A stretch of DNA of 29,216 nt from Dehalococcoidia bacterium UBA1123 (GCA_002313895.1 DCAW01000032.1:1-29216), one strand, 5' to 3'; positions 1 to 9,245 are shown, counted from the stretch's first letter. Numbers and translations are program-made. The notes: generated by a model not told the origin, from the sequence alone.

Positions 1-398
1 TCGGAGTCTTGGCCGCCATCGTAATCTCCATAGCGCCCGACTACCTGTAATCCTCAAAACCGCTACCTACGAGCGCCGTAATGGATGGCCTCCAGAGCGC
101 TACTCCCTCGATCACAAGCGTCCCATACAATCCGCTCTGTGGAAACGTCTGACCTCAATTTCCGGTGAACTCCCCGCGCTGGTGACATTGTTGTCGCTGA
201 TTACGACACCTTCCTCATATCAACTAACCGACTGCCTCACAAATGGTGTAATCCGCTTGACGAGTTGACGTCTGAGCGAGTCTTGTTTAGTCTCTCCGAA
301 GTAGATATTGGCGGTCACTGCCCCGCGTCGGCAATCCGGCGCAGAATTGATCGTAATTGATCGGCGAGTTGGCTGCTGACTGCTGAGGAGTAATCGGC
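1..398. other. 5' flank, no confirmed gene
   Basis: No convincing gene is seen. The frame starting at base 3 reads GVLAAIVISIAPDYL and then stops at 48-50; this hydrophobic tail could be the C-terminus of a plus-strand membrane protein starting before the window, but 15 residues cannot settle it. The frame starting at base 2 is open to a TGA at 266-268 (88 codons) but has no recognisable motif and no clear codon bias. The last bases carry the Shine-Dalgarno site of the next gene (GAGGAG at 385-390). Confidence 0.4.
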
Positions 399-2312
399 AT
401 GGAATACTGGACAGAGCGGCAGCTCAGTTCCATCGACAAGATGCTCAACCCACGCTCGATTGCCGTGGTTGGGGCGACAGAGCGCATGCAATACGGTGGC
501 CGATTTCTCAGGTCGGTTCTCACCGCCGGCGATCAAGTCAGCGTATATCCCGTCAATCCCCGTTACGACGAGCTTATGGGTCTCCAATGCTACCCCAGCG
601 TAACCGACCTGCCTGAGAGTCCAGACCTCGTGGGAATAATCGTTCCGTACCAAAGGGTGATTCCTGTCCTGACGGAGAGTGCCGAGAAAGGCGCCGGTTC
701 GGCAATTGTGATCTCAGCAGGATTCGCCGAGCGCGCCGAGGAGGACCGAAGACTGTTGCAGGTCGATCTTGGCAATGTGGCTCGCGAGACTGGAGTGCGG
801 ATATCGGGGCCAAACTGTCTCGGCCTGGCAAACGTCAAGAGCGGCATTTGGGCATGCTCGTCGTCGTCGAGTGTGTTCGAGAAATTGAACACCGGCAACA
901 TCGGCCTTGTGTGCCAGAGCGGCGCGTCTGCATTCGGCCCCTTCCTGTCCAGAGCGATCAGTCGAGGCATAGGCTATTCCTACATTATCTCGACGGGCAA
1001 TGAGGCAGACCTCGAAGCCTCGGACTTTGCGCGATACCTTCTCGACGACGACGACACCAAGGTGATCGCGATGTTTGTCGAAGGATTCAAGGACGCCAGG
1101 AAATTCCTCGAAGTTTGTCGACTTGCGGCCCAGAAAGGCAAGCCGATTGTATTAATAAAGATCGGCCGCTCCGGCCTGGGCGCCCGCGCCGCGCAGGCCC
1201 ACACCGCGTCGCTCACAGGCGAGGACGCTGCATACAACGCGGCATTCAAGCAGCACGGAGTGACACGAGTTTCTGATTGGGACCAGCTTTTGGAAGTCTC
1301 GCAGATGCTCGCCGACAGCCCTGCCCCATCAGAACCTGGAATCGCGGTAATCTCGCACTCCGGCGGCGTCTGCTCCCTGACAGCGGACGCATTTGGACAC
1401 GAAGGCCTCGACCTTCCTGAACTGTCCGACGAGTCCAGAGACACCATCAACGAGATTCTCGCTGGCTTCGGGTGGGCAGGAAATCCTGCGGACATCACTG
1501 GCCACGCCAGCAGGGACACGGTCGAATTGATAATGGAGACGCTGATAAGCGAGCCAAAAGTCGGCGCGCTGGTGGTCGCAAGCTCCGCTAGCAACGAGCA
1601 GTCGGAGCACGTAGTTGACGTTGCGGACAGACACGACAAGGCCGTCGCCTACCTTCACACTGGAAATGAGTTGGGGGAGCCCACCGGCCTGGATACTCTG
1701 AAAAGCGCGGGCATTCCTGTGTTCTTCAGTCCTGAGAATCTTGCCTCAGCATTCCGAAAGCTGCACGACTACCACAACTGGCGGGAACGCAGGTTGAACA
1801 TCGGATTTGGAGCCACGACAGCTATGTCGGACGCTCAACAGAGCATCGCCGACGATCTTCGGGCGGTCGGTCGAACGAAGTTGTCAGAATGTGAGAGGAA
1901 ACGCCTGTTGGCAGGCTGGGGAGTCGCAACGGAAGAATCAGCGACCAGCGGAACTGAGGTTGTCATCAGCGTAAAACGGGACGATCAACTCGGCCCGGTC
2001 CTGATGTACGGAATGGGGGGCATATTCGCAGATATGGCTGCCGAAGTGACCCTCCGCGTCTGCCCGATCTCCAAGCAGGACGCCCAAGATATGGTGAACG
2101 AAGTGGCTGGCAGTCGAATCCTAATCGGGTCAAATGGTCGACCCAAAGCTGACGTCGACAGCCTGATCAACACGCTTGTGCGGGTGTCTGAATTGGCAGT
2201 CAACCTCGAAGGTATTATCGATGAGATCAACATAAACCCGTTGATCGTTCTTCCCAGAGGCCAGGGCGTGAAGGTGCTTGAAGCAGTGATTACCTTGAGC
2301 CATCAACAGTGA
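399..2312 (+). CDS. ADP-forming acyl-CoA synthetase, ATP-grasp domain internally shortened
   Basis: Family role: cytoplasmic interconversion of acyl-CoA + ADP + Pi with acid + CoA + ATP through a phosphohistidine (fused alpha/beta acetate-CoA ligase). The 637 residues run: CoA-binding Rossmann domain (about 15-110, SIAVVGAT), succinyl-CoA-synthetase-like domain (about 135-290, with SGPNCLG and AHTASLTG, whose His268 fits the phosphorylated histidine), a CoA-ligase domain (about 305-450, ISHSGGVCS), then a short ATP-grasp module from about 495. In that module LLAGWGVATEESATS joins directly to GTEVVISVKRDDQLGPV near residue 518. The usual stretch in between, with the ATP-binding lysine segment and the HK..GGV loop, about 75 residues, is absent without a frameshift. 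Full-length relatives are about 700 residues. Start ATG has GAGGAG eight bases upstream. The gene stands alone and converges on the M24 gene 15 bases away. Family certain; activity doubtful. Confidence 0.9.
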   Translation: MEYWTERQLSSIDKMLNPRSIAVVGATERMQYGGRFLRSVLTAGDQVSVYPVNPRYDELMGLQCYPSVTDLPESPDLVGIIVPYQRVIPVLTESAEKGAGSAIVISAGFAERAEEDRRLLQVDLGNVARETGVRISGPNCLGLANVKSGIWACSSSSSVFEKLNTGNIGLVCQSGASAFGPFLSRAISRGIGYSYIISTGNEADLEASDFARYLLDDDDTKVIAMFVEGFKDARKFLEVCRLAAQKGKPIVLIKIGRSGLGARAAQAHTASLTGEDAAYNAAFKQHGVTRVSDWDQLLEVSQMLADSPAPSEPGIAVISHSGGVCSLTADAFGHEGLDLPELSDESRDTINEILAGFGWAGNPADITGHASRDTVELIMETLISEPKVGALVVASSASNEQSEHVVDVADRHDKAVAYLHTGNELGEPTGLDTLKSAGIPVFFSPENLASAFRKLHDYHNWRERRLNIGFGATTAMSDAQQSIADDLRAVGRTKLSECERKRLLAGWGVATEESATSGTEVVISVKRDDQLGPVLMYGMGGIFADMAAEVTLRVCPISKQDAQDMVNEVAGSRILIGSNGRPKADVDSLINTLVRVSELAVNLEGIIDEININPLIVLPRGQGVKVLEAVITLSHQQ

Positions 2313-2327
2313 GAGCCGTCGCCTGGT

Positions 2328-3476
2328 TCAGTTGACGACCAAATCGAGCTCCATTCGAGACAATCGCTCGCATCCTGTTTCGGTTATCAACGAAGTCTCG
2401 CCCACCGACATTGCTAGGCCGCGTTCGCTGTCGAGCAATATCATGTGCATGAAGATAACCATGTTCGGTTGCACAACGATTGGGTTGTCGGCGTAAAGCA
2501 TGGGCCAGTCCATCCAAGTCGGTGGATACAGCGCTCCCAGACTGTAACCGCAGGCGTTCAGGCGGTGCTCTCCGAATCCTGCGTCGTCCAGGACTTGAGC
2601 ATGGGTATCGAAAACCTCGCCGAAGGTAACGCCGGGTCGGCTGGCCTCCTGGCATGCACGCAGCGCATCAACGCACGCCGCGTGCATCCGAACTTGCTGC
2701 GAGTCCGGGTTGCCGGTCAACACGGTTCGCATGAGACAGGAGTGATAGTGGCGGTACGCGCCTCCAAACTCTAGCTGGAGCTGGTCGTTATCGCCTATCG
2801 TCCCATAGCCAGTGAAATTCCGAACCATCAAAGCGCGCTCCCCGGCTCCAATGATGAATCGTGAGGCGGGATAGTCGCCCCCTCCTCGGAAGATGGCGTT
2901 GTGCATGGCCGCCAGCACGTCCTGTTCCGAGGCGCCTGGCGTTGCCAGGCGATTCGCTTCCTCCAGCGCATCATCTGCAAGCTCGGCGGCCCGACGGACG
3001 TAAACCAACTCCGATTCGCTCTTGACCAGGCGAAGGCGATTGACGAGGCCCGATGCGTCCTCATGGAAACAGAAACCTTCGAGTGCGGACCTGACCATAT
3101 CCCAACGCTGGCCGGTCAGGGAGTAGGCATCCAATTCCACTCCGAGAAGGCCGCCGCTCAAACCCTTCTCCTCCAGAATCGACCGAAGGTCCAATCCAGG
3201 ATTGCTGTCTGCCCGGTCCGCCCAGACGCGGATGTCTTCGATGGTCGACGTTTGGAGCGCCTGTCGCAGGTCCGCCGAGCGGGTCAAAAGCGTCAGGTGT
3301 CCGTCCGCCCCCAGATACAGGCACTGAAACTGAGAGTAGCCCATCGTGTCATAACCCGTCAGATAGTACATGCTTTCCTGTCGGAACATCAGGAGGCCAT
3401 CAAGGTTTCTCGTCCGCATGGCGTCGATCGCATCACGTTGACGGGCGGCAAATTCTTCTCGAGTGAAATGCAACAT
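2328..3476 (-). CDS. M24 (pita-bread) hydrolase, ectoine hydrolase/creatinase-like
   Basis: Cytoplasmic pita-bread-fold protein of 382 residues: creatinase-like N-domain (about 1-130), then the M24 catalytic domain. It lacks most ligands of true metallo-aminopeptidases: the usual ASDITRT-type aspartate is replaced in HYHSCLMRT, the HG.GH.. histidine by ACGYSLGALYPPTW, and the EP glutamate by FMHM. CGYSLG..YPP followed by GETSLITETG resembles the ectoine hydrolase (DoeA/EutD) and creatinase branch, which cleaves C-N bonds without a dinuclear metal centre. Start chosen at 3476 because AGGAGG lies nine bases upstream (complement of 3486-3491); an in-frame ATG at 3596 would add 40 residues unlike the family. 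Convergent with the acyl-CoA synthetase gene. Substrate is not shown; a small amidine or N-acyl compound is the best guess. Confidence 0.8.
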   Translation of the reverse strand: MLHFTREEFAARQRDAIDAMRTRNLDGLLMFRQESMYYLTGYDTMGYSQFQCLYLGADGHLTLLTRSADLRQALQTSTIEDIRVWADRADSNPGLDLRSILEEKGLSGGLLGVELDAYSLTGQRWDMVRSALEGFCFHEDASGLVNRLRLVKSESELVYVRRAAELADDALEEANRLATPGASEQDVLAAMHNAIFRGGGDYPASRFIIGAGERALMVRNFTGYGTIGDNDQLQLEFGGAYRHYHSCLMRTVLTGNPDSQQVRMHAACVDALRACQEASRPGVTFGEVFDTHAQVLDDAGFGEHRLNACGYSLGALYPPTWMDWPMLYADNPIVVQPNMVIFMHMILLDSERGLAMSVGETSLITETGCERLSRMELDLVVN

Positions 3477-3847
3477 CAGACTCAGCCTCCTGAAATGGCG
3501 GACGACCCCGCCGCCAGTGTGATAGATCAGATTCTCCAAGCGCAAGCAAACAGCGAGTTGGACACTTAGGTCAGTTACAGAGGATAGTTTATCCATGTGT
3601 CAGCAGTTCCTGCTACTTCCATTTGTCTCCAATATTCTCAGTGGCGCTTTCTCTGACAGCCAACACCTATCGGTGATGGACGAACAGAAATCAGAAATGC
3701 GTTCCAGCAGAGGATTGGGAGTCCGAGGAAATGCCTACGGAGAAACCGCCAGATTGACCCGCGCCTCTGCCGAAGGTATCATCGCACCAGGACATGAAAA
3801 TGAACCTGATTGGGATGACAATGACAGCCATGTGAGGAGGCGTAGCA
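3477..3847. other. Divergent intergenic region
   Basis: This 371-base gap separates the minus-strand M24 gene from the plus-strand GMC operon, so it should hold promoters for both. I see only the two Shine-Dalgarno sites at its edges (complement of 3486-3491 and AGGAGG at 3835-3840) and no clear -35/-10 pair, hairpin or repeat. A plus-strand frame is open across 3595-3912, but its sequence resembles no family and it overlaps the well-supported GMC start. Confidence 0.5.
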
Positions 3848-5395
3848 ATGAAGTACGACACCATAGTTGTCGGCGCAGGATCGGCTGGGTCAATTGTGGC
3901 GACGCGGCTTAGCGAAGACCCCGACAGGTCGGTGCTGCTGTTGGAGGCAGGCCCAGACTACGCCGAAATCGAAGACCTCCCGGACGAAGTCAGGTTCGGA
4001 TACGCGACCACGACTGACGTTATGGTGAGCGACCACAATTGGCAGTTCATCGGCAAGGCCACAGACACAGCCGAGCCTATGATGGTGCCGCGAGGCAAGG
4101 TCACCGGCGGCTCAAGCGCAATAAATGGACAGATGTTCCTGCGCGGCGTGCCAGAGGATTATGACTCCTGGGCGTCTATGGGCAACGACGAATGGAATTT
4201 CGAGAAGCTGATGCCCTACTTCCGCAAGCTGGAGACAGACACCGACTTCTCCGATGATTTTCATGGCACTGACGGCCCCATCATCGCCAGACGGTTCAAG
4301 GAAGACGATTGGCTTCCCGCCCAGTCAGCCTTCAGCAGCGCCTGTGAAGCCGCCGGATACATCGTAAGCCCGGACCTGAACAACCCCGACTCCACCGGCG
4401 TCAGTCCCGTCCCGTTCAACAACCCAAACGGCATCCGTTGGAGCACGGCGATAGGCTATCTGGGCCTGTCGAGGCATCGCCTCAACCTGACTATACGGGC
4501 CAACTGCACAACCCATCGCGTCATCTTCGAGGGCAAGCGCGCTGTTGGGGTCGAGGTCGAAAGCGGCGGCGAAAAGTTCACTGTCTATGGCGACGAGATA
4601 ATTCTTAGCTCAGGCGCAATCGGCTCCCCTCACATACTGATGCTGTCGGGCGTTGGCCCAGCCGCCCACTTGAAAGAAATGGGCGTCCCAGTCGTACACG
4701 ACCTCGCTGGCGTAGGCCAGAATTTGCGCGATCACCCCATTGTGTTCGTCACATGGAAAACAAAACCTGACGTCGAGCTAGACGGGTTCGCCCCACGAAC
4801 CCAAGCCTGCTTGCGCTACACAGCTGAGGGGTCTGACCTGCGAAACGACATGATTATCATCATGAGTTCATACGCCACCGAACGGGTTAATCGTGGCGGC
4901 GGCCGCATGGACGCGCTGGGTATCCGTATGACCGTGGCGTTGTATCTCGCCGCTGGCTCAGGTGAGATGAAGCTGCAATCTACCGACCCCAATCAACAGC
5001 CGTTCCTTGACTACAATTATCTACAAGAGGAGTTCGACCGCAAGCGTCTACGCGAAGGTGTCCACATAGCCGTGGAGCTTGGAAAGCACCCCGACTACGC
5101 GGCGCTTGTCGAGGAGCTTATTGAACCTTTGGAGTCAGACATGGCGTCGGACGATGCCCTCGACGACTGGCTCAGGCGTGAGGCCACAACCGGGCAACAC
5201 ATCTCCGGAACGTGCAAAATGGGGCAAGCTTCAGACGATATGGCCGTCGTTGACCAGCATGGCCGCGTGCACGGAATCGAGGGCCTGCGGGTGGTCGACG
5301 CCTCTGTCATGCCCGACTGCATCCGCGCCAACACGAACGTCACCACTATGATGATCGGCGAACGCATATCTGATTTCATCAGAAACAAAGCGTAG
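3848..5395 (+). CDS. GMC-family FAD alcohol oxidase/dehydrogenase
   Basis: Glucose-methanol-choline oxidoreductase, 515 residues, close to the family norm; oxidises an alcohol to a carbonyl using FAD. The N-terminal dinucleotide fold reads VVGAGSAGSIVATRL (about 6-20) with LLLEAGPDY binding FAD ribose. The first GMC signature is PRGKVTGGSSAINGQ (about 81-95) and the second GAIGSPHILMLSGVGP (about 256-271). The C-terminal half ends with QHISGTCKMG and ANTNVTTMMIGE, giving the usual catalytic pair, here His451 and Asn497. No signal peptide, so cytoplasmic. AGGAGG sits seven bases before the ATG. First gene of a five-gene plus-strand run; the esterase starts 43 bases downstream. With the BVMO two genes on, it could supply the ketone substrate. 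Annotations such as choline dehydrogenase would be over-specific. Confidence 0.92.
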   Translation: MKYDTIVVGAGSAGSIVATRLSEDPDRSVLLLEAGPDYAEIEDLPDEVRFGYATTTDVMVSDHNWQFIGKATDTAEPMMVPRGKVTGGSSAINGQMFLRGVPEDYDSWASMGNDEWNFEKLMPYFRKLETDTDFSDDFHGTDGPIIARRFKEDDWLPAQSAFSSACEAAGYIVSPDLNNPDSTGVSPVPFNNPNGIRWSTAIGYLGLSRHRLNLTIRANCTTHRVIFEGKRAVGVEVESGGEKFTVYGDEIILSSGAIGSPHILMLSGVGPAAHLKEMGVPVVHDLAGVGQNLRDHPIVFVTWKTKPDVELDGFAPRTQACLRYTAEGSDLRNDMIIIMSSYATERVNRGGGRMDALGIRMTVALYLAAGSGEMKLQSTDPNQQPFLDYNYLQEEFDRKRLREGVHIAVELGKHPDYAALVEELIEPLESDMASDDALDDWLRREATTGQHISGTCKMGQASDDMAVVDQHGRVHGIEGLRVVDASVMPDCIRANTNVTTMMIGERISDFIRNKA

Positions 5396-5438
5396 CCATC
5401 TCAACTGCGGCACAATCGTCAGACTTCGGAGGGGCCAT

Positions 5439-6389
5439 ATGGGTCTTGACTCGGCAACCGTAAAGTTTCTTGAACAAATGGCCGAAGGCGATGGGAAGCC
5501 TCTGCATCTAATGGCTCCCGATGAAGCACGGGCGTTCGGGTCTGCGATGGCGGAACTTGCCGGGCCTGCGCCAGAAATGGACCGCGTGACAGAGGTCACT
5601 GTTGACCGTACGGACGGCGAAGTCAGGCTTCGAGTCCTCATTCCCATCGAGAACCCCCGCGGTGTCGTAGTCTATTATCACGGAGGGGGATGGGTTATCG
5701 GCTCTATTGACGAATCTGACACAATCGCGCGCAAACTCGCAGAAAGGACTGCTTGCGCGGTCGTACTGGTAGACTACCGCCTCGCGCCTGAACATCCGTA
5801 TCCAACAGCGGTGGACGACTCATACGCCGCGCTAGAATGGGTTGGAGAGAACCTGGCCGAAATTGCAGACGCTGAGGCGCCGTTGATAGTTGCTGGTGAC
5901 AGCGCCGGCGGGAACCTCGCGGCAGTGATGGCGATACGCGCGCGTGATCGCGGGGGGCCAGCAATTGCGCTTCAGGCGCTCATATATCCAGTCACGGATT
6001 CTGATTTTTCCCGTCCTTCATATGCCAGTCCCGAAAACAAGTTGATGTTGACCCGGGAAGGGATGATTTGGTTCTGGGACCATTACGTTCCCGAATCATC
6101 TCGACGAAAAGAGCCAGACGCCTCTCCATTACACGCAGACGATCTCTCAGGGCTTCCACCCGCTGTTATACTTACGGCAGAATTTGATGTTCTACGTGAC
6201 GAAGGAGAAGCATACGCCGAACGCCTGACGGAAGCCAATGTGCCAACCGATCTCAAGAGGTATGCTGGACAAATGCACGGGTTTTTCAGTTTGCTGATGC
6301 TTCCCGGCAGCGAACTAGGTTTCCAACAGGTCGTGAAGGCAGTCAAAGCGTGCATCGCCAAAGCGCGCAAAGCTCAACTGACGAGGTAG
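5439..6389 (+). CDS. Alpha/beta hydrolase, hormone-sensitive lipase type esterase
   Basis: Serine esterase of the HSL (family IV) group, 316 residues. The oxyanion-hole motif HGGGW begins at His81; the nucleophile elbow is GDSAGG with Ser155; the acid is Asp250 in AEFDVLRDEG; the histidine is His280 in QMHGFF. DYRLAPEHPYP is the second typical block. There is no export signal. A GGAGGGG site is four bases before the ATG. It sits between the GMC oxidase (43 bases) and the BVMO (51 bases), an order that suggests hydrolysis of the ester or lactone made by the BVMO. The hydrolase class is certain; the lactone role is inference from neighbours. Confidence 0.93.
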   Translation: MGLDSATVKFLEQMAEGDGKPLHLMAPDEARAFGSAMAELAGPAPEMDRVTEVTVDRTDGEVRLRVLIPIENPRGVVVYYHGGGWVIGSIDESDTIARKLAERTACAVVLVDYRLAPEHPYPTAVDDSYAALEWVGENLAEIADAEAPLIVAGDSAGGNLAAVMAIRARDRGGPAIALQALIYPVTDSDFSRPSYASPENKLMLTREGMIWFWDHYVPESSRRKEPDASPLHADDLSGLPPAVILTAEFDVLRDEGEAYAERLTEANVPTDLKRYAGQMHGFFSLLMLPGSELGFQQVVKAVKACIAKARKAQLTR

Positions 6390-6440
6390 TATTGACTACG
6401 CGTCCAATGGACGCCAACAACTGATTAGGAGTTTCACAAG

Positions 6441-8090
6441 GTGGACAAAAAAACTGAGCCAGGAAATGTTCAGGACGTCGACGCCGTAATCATCGGAGCG
6501 GGCTTTGCGGGTCTGGGAATGCTCTGGCGACTGCGTGAGCAACTCGGCATGTCCGCCCAGGTGTTCGAGACTGGCGACGGAGTCGGCGGCACCTGGTACT
6601 GGAACCGTTACCCAGGCGCGCGATGTGACTCCGAGAGTTACATATACTGCCTCACGTTCTCGCCTGAACTGCTGCAAGAATGGAATTGGAGCGGAAAGTA
6701 CCCGGAACAGCCAGAGATACTATCCTACATCAACCACATCGCTGATCGTTTCGACCTCCGCCGCAACATCAAGTTCAACACCAGGGTCACCACAGCAAGA
6801 TTCATCGAAGACACCAACCGATGGGAAGTCGAAACAGATCAGGGCGATCGAGTCACAGCTCAGTACCTGATTACCGGCATCGGGTGCATCTCGGCAGGTA
6901 ATATCCCAGACATAAAGGGACTGGAGACGTTCGAGGGAGAAAGCTACCATACGGGCGCCTGGCCGCACAATGAGGTAGATTTCACAGGCAAACGGGTCGC
7001 GGTAATCGGCACGGGATCAAGCGGCATTCAATCGATTCCAGTGATTGCCAAGCAAGCCGAGAGCCTGACGGTGTTCCAACGGACTCCGCAGTACACAATT
7101 CCTGCCCGCCACGAGACTGTGGATCGTAAATTCCTTGATGAGCAAGTCAAACCCAACTATGAGGAGATTTTGGAAAAGGCGAGATGGTCAAAAGCGGGCT
7201 TTCCAGTGGAGTTCAGTGAACGACTGGCCCTGGAAGCAACAGCTGAAGAACGCCAGGAAGCATATGAAGCAGGTTGGGCAAAGGGTGGGCACGGGTTCCT
7301 CTGGGGGTCGTTCAAGGATATCGGGGTCGATCGACGAGCAAACGATACTGCCGCAGAATTCATCAGGGCCAAGATTCGCGAAATCGTAAAGGACCCGGAA
7401 ACCGTCGAAAAACTTCTGCCCACCGACCACCCGTTGGGGTCCAAGCGCGCGCTCATCGACACTAACTACTTCGAGACTTACAACCGTGAGAACGTCGAAC
7501 TGGTCGACATCCGCCACTCACCGATTCAGGAGATCACTCCTGACGGGATTCGGACCGAAGACGAAGATTTCGAGTTCGACATGATCGTCTTTGCCACCGG
7601 ATTCGACGCGATGACAGGTAGTTTCTTCAAGATGGATATTCGCGGAAGGGACAATCTGTCCCTGAAAGACAAGTGGGCGGAAGGACCGAAAACCTACCTG
7701 GGCCTTCAAGTCGCCGGTTTCCCGAATATGTTCATGATAACCGGTCCAGGAAGCCCCTCAGTCCTCGCCAACATGACGGTGGCTATCGAGCAGCATCAGG
7801 ACTGGATCACAGATTTCATTGAGCACATGCGAACGCACGACATCGAAGTTGCAGAGGCAGATGCTGACGCAGAGAGCGCATGGGTGTCGCACGTGAACAA
7901 GATCGCCGAATCGACAATGTTCATGCTCGCAGATTCCTGGTATCTGGGGGCGAACATACCTGGAAAGCCCCGGGTGTTCATGCCTTATGTTGGCGGACTT
8001 GGAACCTACCGGGAAAAATGCAATGAGGTCGCCGACAACGATTACGAGGGCTTCGTCCTCAACGCGGGAGTTCGTCAACTGGCGACCTGA
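6441..8090 (+). CDS. Flavin-containing Baeyer-Villiger monooxygenase
   Basis: Class B flavoprotein monooxygenase, 549 residues, typical of type I BVMOs, inserting one oxygen next to a ketone carbonyl with NADPH and FAD. Both Rossmann motifs are present, GAGFAG (19-24) and GTGSSG (190-195), with GGTWYWNRYPGARCD between them. The BVMO fingerprint F.G...H...WP is seen as FEGESYHTGAWP (164-175). The C-terminal DMIVFATGFDAMTG block also fits. The start is GTG, with AGGAG nine bases upstream. No membrane segment or signal. It follows the esterase by 51 bases and lies 103 bases before the propeller gene. Close relatives act on cyclic ketones and on steroid or terpenoid ketones; which applies here cannot be told. 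Confidence 0.93.
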   Translation: MDKKTEPGNVQDVDAVIIGAGFAGLGMLWRLREQLGMSAQVFETGDGVGGTWYWNRYPGARCDSESYIYCLTFSPELLQEWNWSGKYPEQPEILSYINHIADRFDLRRNIKFNTRVTTARFIEDTNRWEVETDQGDRVTAQYLITGIGCISAGNIPDIKGLETFEGESYHTGAWPHNEVDFTGKRVAVIGTGSSGIQSIPVIAKQAESLTVFQRTPQYTIPARHETVDRKFLDEQVKPNYEEILEKARWSKAGFPVEFSERLALEATAEERQEAYEAGWAKGGHGFLWGSFKDIGVDRRANDTAAEFIRAKIREIVKDPETVEKLLPTDHPLGSKRALIDTNYFETYNRENVELVDIRHSPIQEITPDGIRTEDEDFEFDMIVFATGFDAMTGSFFKMDIRGRDNLSLKDKWAEGPKTYLGLQVAGFPNMFMITGPGSPSVLANMTVAIEQHQDWITDFIEHMRTHDIEVAEADADAESAWVSHVNKIAESTMFMLADSWYLGANIPGKPRVFMPYVGGLGTYREKCNEVADNDYEGFVLNAGVRQLAT

Positions 8091-8193
8091 CCTCAGAGCC
8101 GCTTGCCGATGCAGCCACAATTCTAATTTGATCTGCAATAGTTAGTATTTTTCCTGACACTCGAAGTTTGAATCACAGGGCAAGGGGGCTGCT

Positions 8194-9180
8194 ATGGCTA
8201 ACGACATGATCGTAATGGTGGGAACCGTAGGCCAGGGCGTGATGCGTAGCGTGGATTCAGGAGAGACTTGGCGACGTGTGGGGATCGGCCAGGGGATATA
8301 CTCCGACGCCCTTGTGCGAGTCCTGACGAACCACCGCAGTCAGCCGAATACGATATTCGCGGGCGCCGACAGGGGACTTCTCAGGAGCGACGACGCCGGA
8401 GAGACGTGGCAATCGGTGGACTCTCCGCTCAGCGACTACTGCGTATGGGCCCTCGCCATCGATCCTGTGGACCCGAACATCATGTTCGCAGGCACGGGCA
8501 CGCCTGACCCTGCGACCATATTCCGGTCCAAAGACGGCGGAACAACCTGGGACCAAAGGCCCGTCGAAGTTGTCGAGGAGTGTCCCGCCGTGGGCGTCCC
8601 GCGAGTCACGGGAATCGCCATCGACCCTGAGAACCGACAGAGCATCTGGGTGGGACTCGAAGTGGACGGCGTCCGGCATAGCGTCGACGGAGGGGACACC
8701 TGGACGTCCATCAATGGCGCCATTCCCAACCCCGACGTCCACAATGTGGCTGTGGCCGCAGGCCCGCCAAAGACCGTGATCGTAGTCGTCAATAACGATG
8801 TCTACACCAGCGCAGACGACGGGGCAACGTGGGATCGACTGGGCATCAATGACGTCTTCCCCATGACCTACCCTCGCGGAATCAGCGTCCAGCCGGACAA
8901 CGCCAATGTGATTTTTCTGACAATTGGAGACACGACTCCCGGCCGCACAGGCACGATAATGCGGTCGAAGGACACGGGAAAGACCTGGGACAACCTGTCA
9001 CTGCCGGTGGAGCCAAACACGGCGATGTGGGTCGTCAACACTCAGCCCTTCGACCCCTCGGTGGTGTTTGCCGGTAGCCGGTACGGTTACCTGTACCGCA
9101 GCGACGACGGAGGCGAATCGTGGACAAAACTTTGGCGAGAGTTTAGCGAAATCTCGTCCGTGATTTGGGTCCCAGGCTGA
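8194..9180 (+). CDS. BNR/Asp-box beta-propeller protein
   Basis: A 328-residue protein built almost entirely of Asp-box (BNR) repeats, as in sialidase-like and VPS10-type propellers. Seven S.D.G.TW-type boxes are visible: RSVDSGETW (about 18-26), RSDDAGETW, RSKDGGTTW, HSVDGGDTW, TSADDGATW, RSKDTGKTW and RSDDGGESW (near the C-terminus), spaced about 40-50 residues apart, consistent with a closed propeller. There is no signal peptide, unlike most exported relatives, so it is predicted cytoplasmic. AAGGGGG precedes the ATG. The position between a BVMO and a cupin suggests a shared transcript. No glycosidase active site is identifiable; a binding or lactonase-like role is possible but unproven. 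Confidence 0.85.
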   Translation: MANDMIVMVGTVGQGVMRSVDSGETWRRVGIGQGIYSDALVRVLTNHRSQPNTIFAGADRGLLRSDDAGETWQSVDSPLSDYCVWALAIDPVDPNIMFAGTGTPDPATIFRSKDGGTTWDQRPVEVVEECPAVGVPRVTGIAIDPENRQSIWVGLEVDGVRHSVDGGDTWTSINGAIPNPDVHNVAVAAGPPKTVIVVVNNDVYTSADDGATWDRLGINDVFPMTYPRGISVQPDNANVIFLTIGDTTPGRTGTIMRSKDTGKTWDNLSLPVEPNTAMWVVNTQPFDPSVVFAGSRYGYLYRSDDGGESWTKLWREFSEISSVIWVPG

Positions 9181-9245
9181 GCTTGACTGTTAAATAATGG
9201 AATGGTTTGATGCCGTCGACCAGAAAATAAAGGAGTCACAAGAAG

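Noticed and set aside
1..268. 88-codon open frame at the left edge (frame from base 2)
   Set aside because: No family resemblance or codon bias; a competing frame gives a more protein-like tail ending at base 50.
2328..3476. Assignment as the DMSP lyase DddP
   Set aside because: DddP belongs to M24 but needs specific metal ligands that I could not place; ectoine hydrolase/creatinase-like fits the visible motifs better.
2901..3569. 222-codon plus-strand frame opposite the M24 gene
   Set aside because: No recognisable family; the minus-strand M24 protein explains the openness.
3595..3912. 105-codon plus-strand frame before the GMC gene
   Set aside because: Unlike any family and overlaps the GMC start, which has a strong Shine-Dalgarno and full Rossmann motif.
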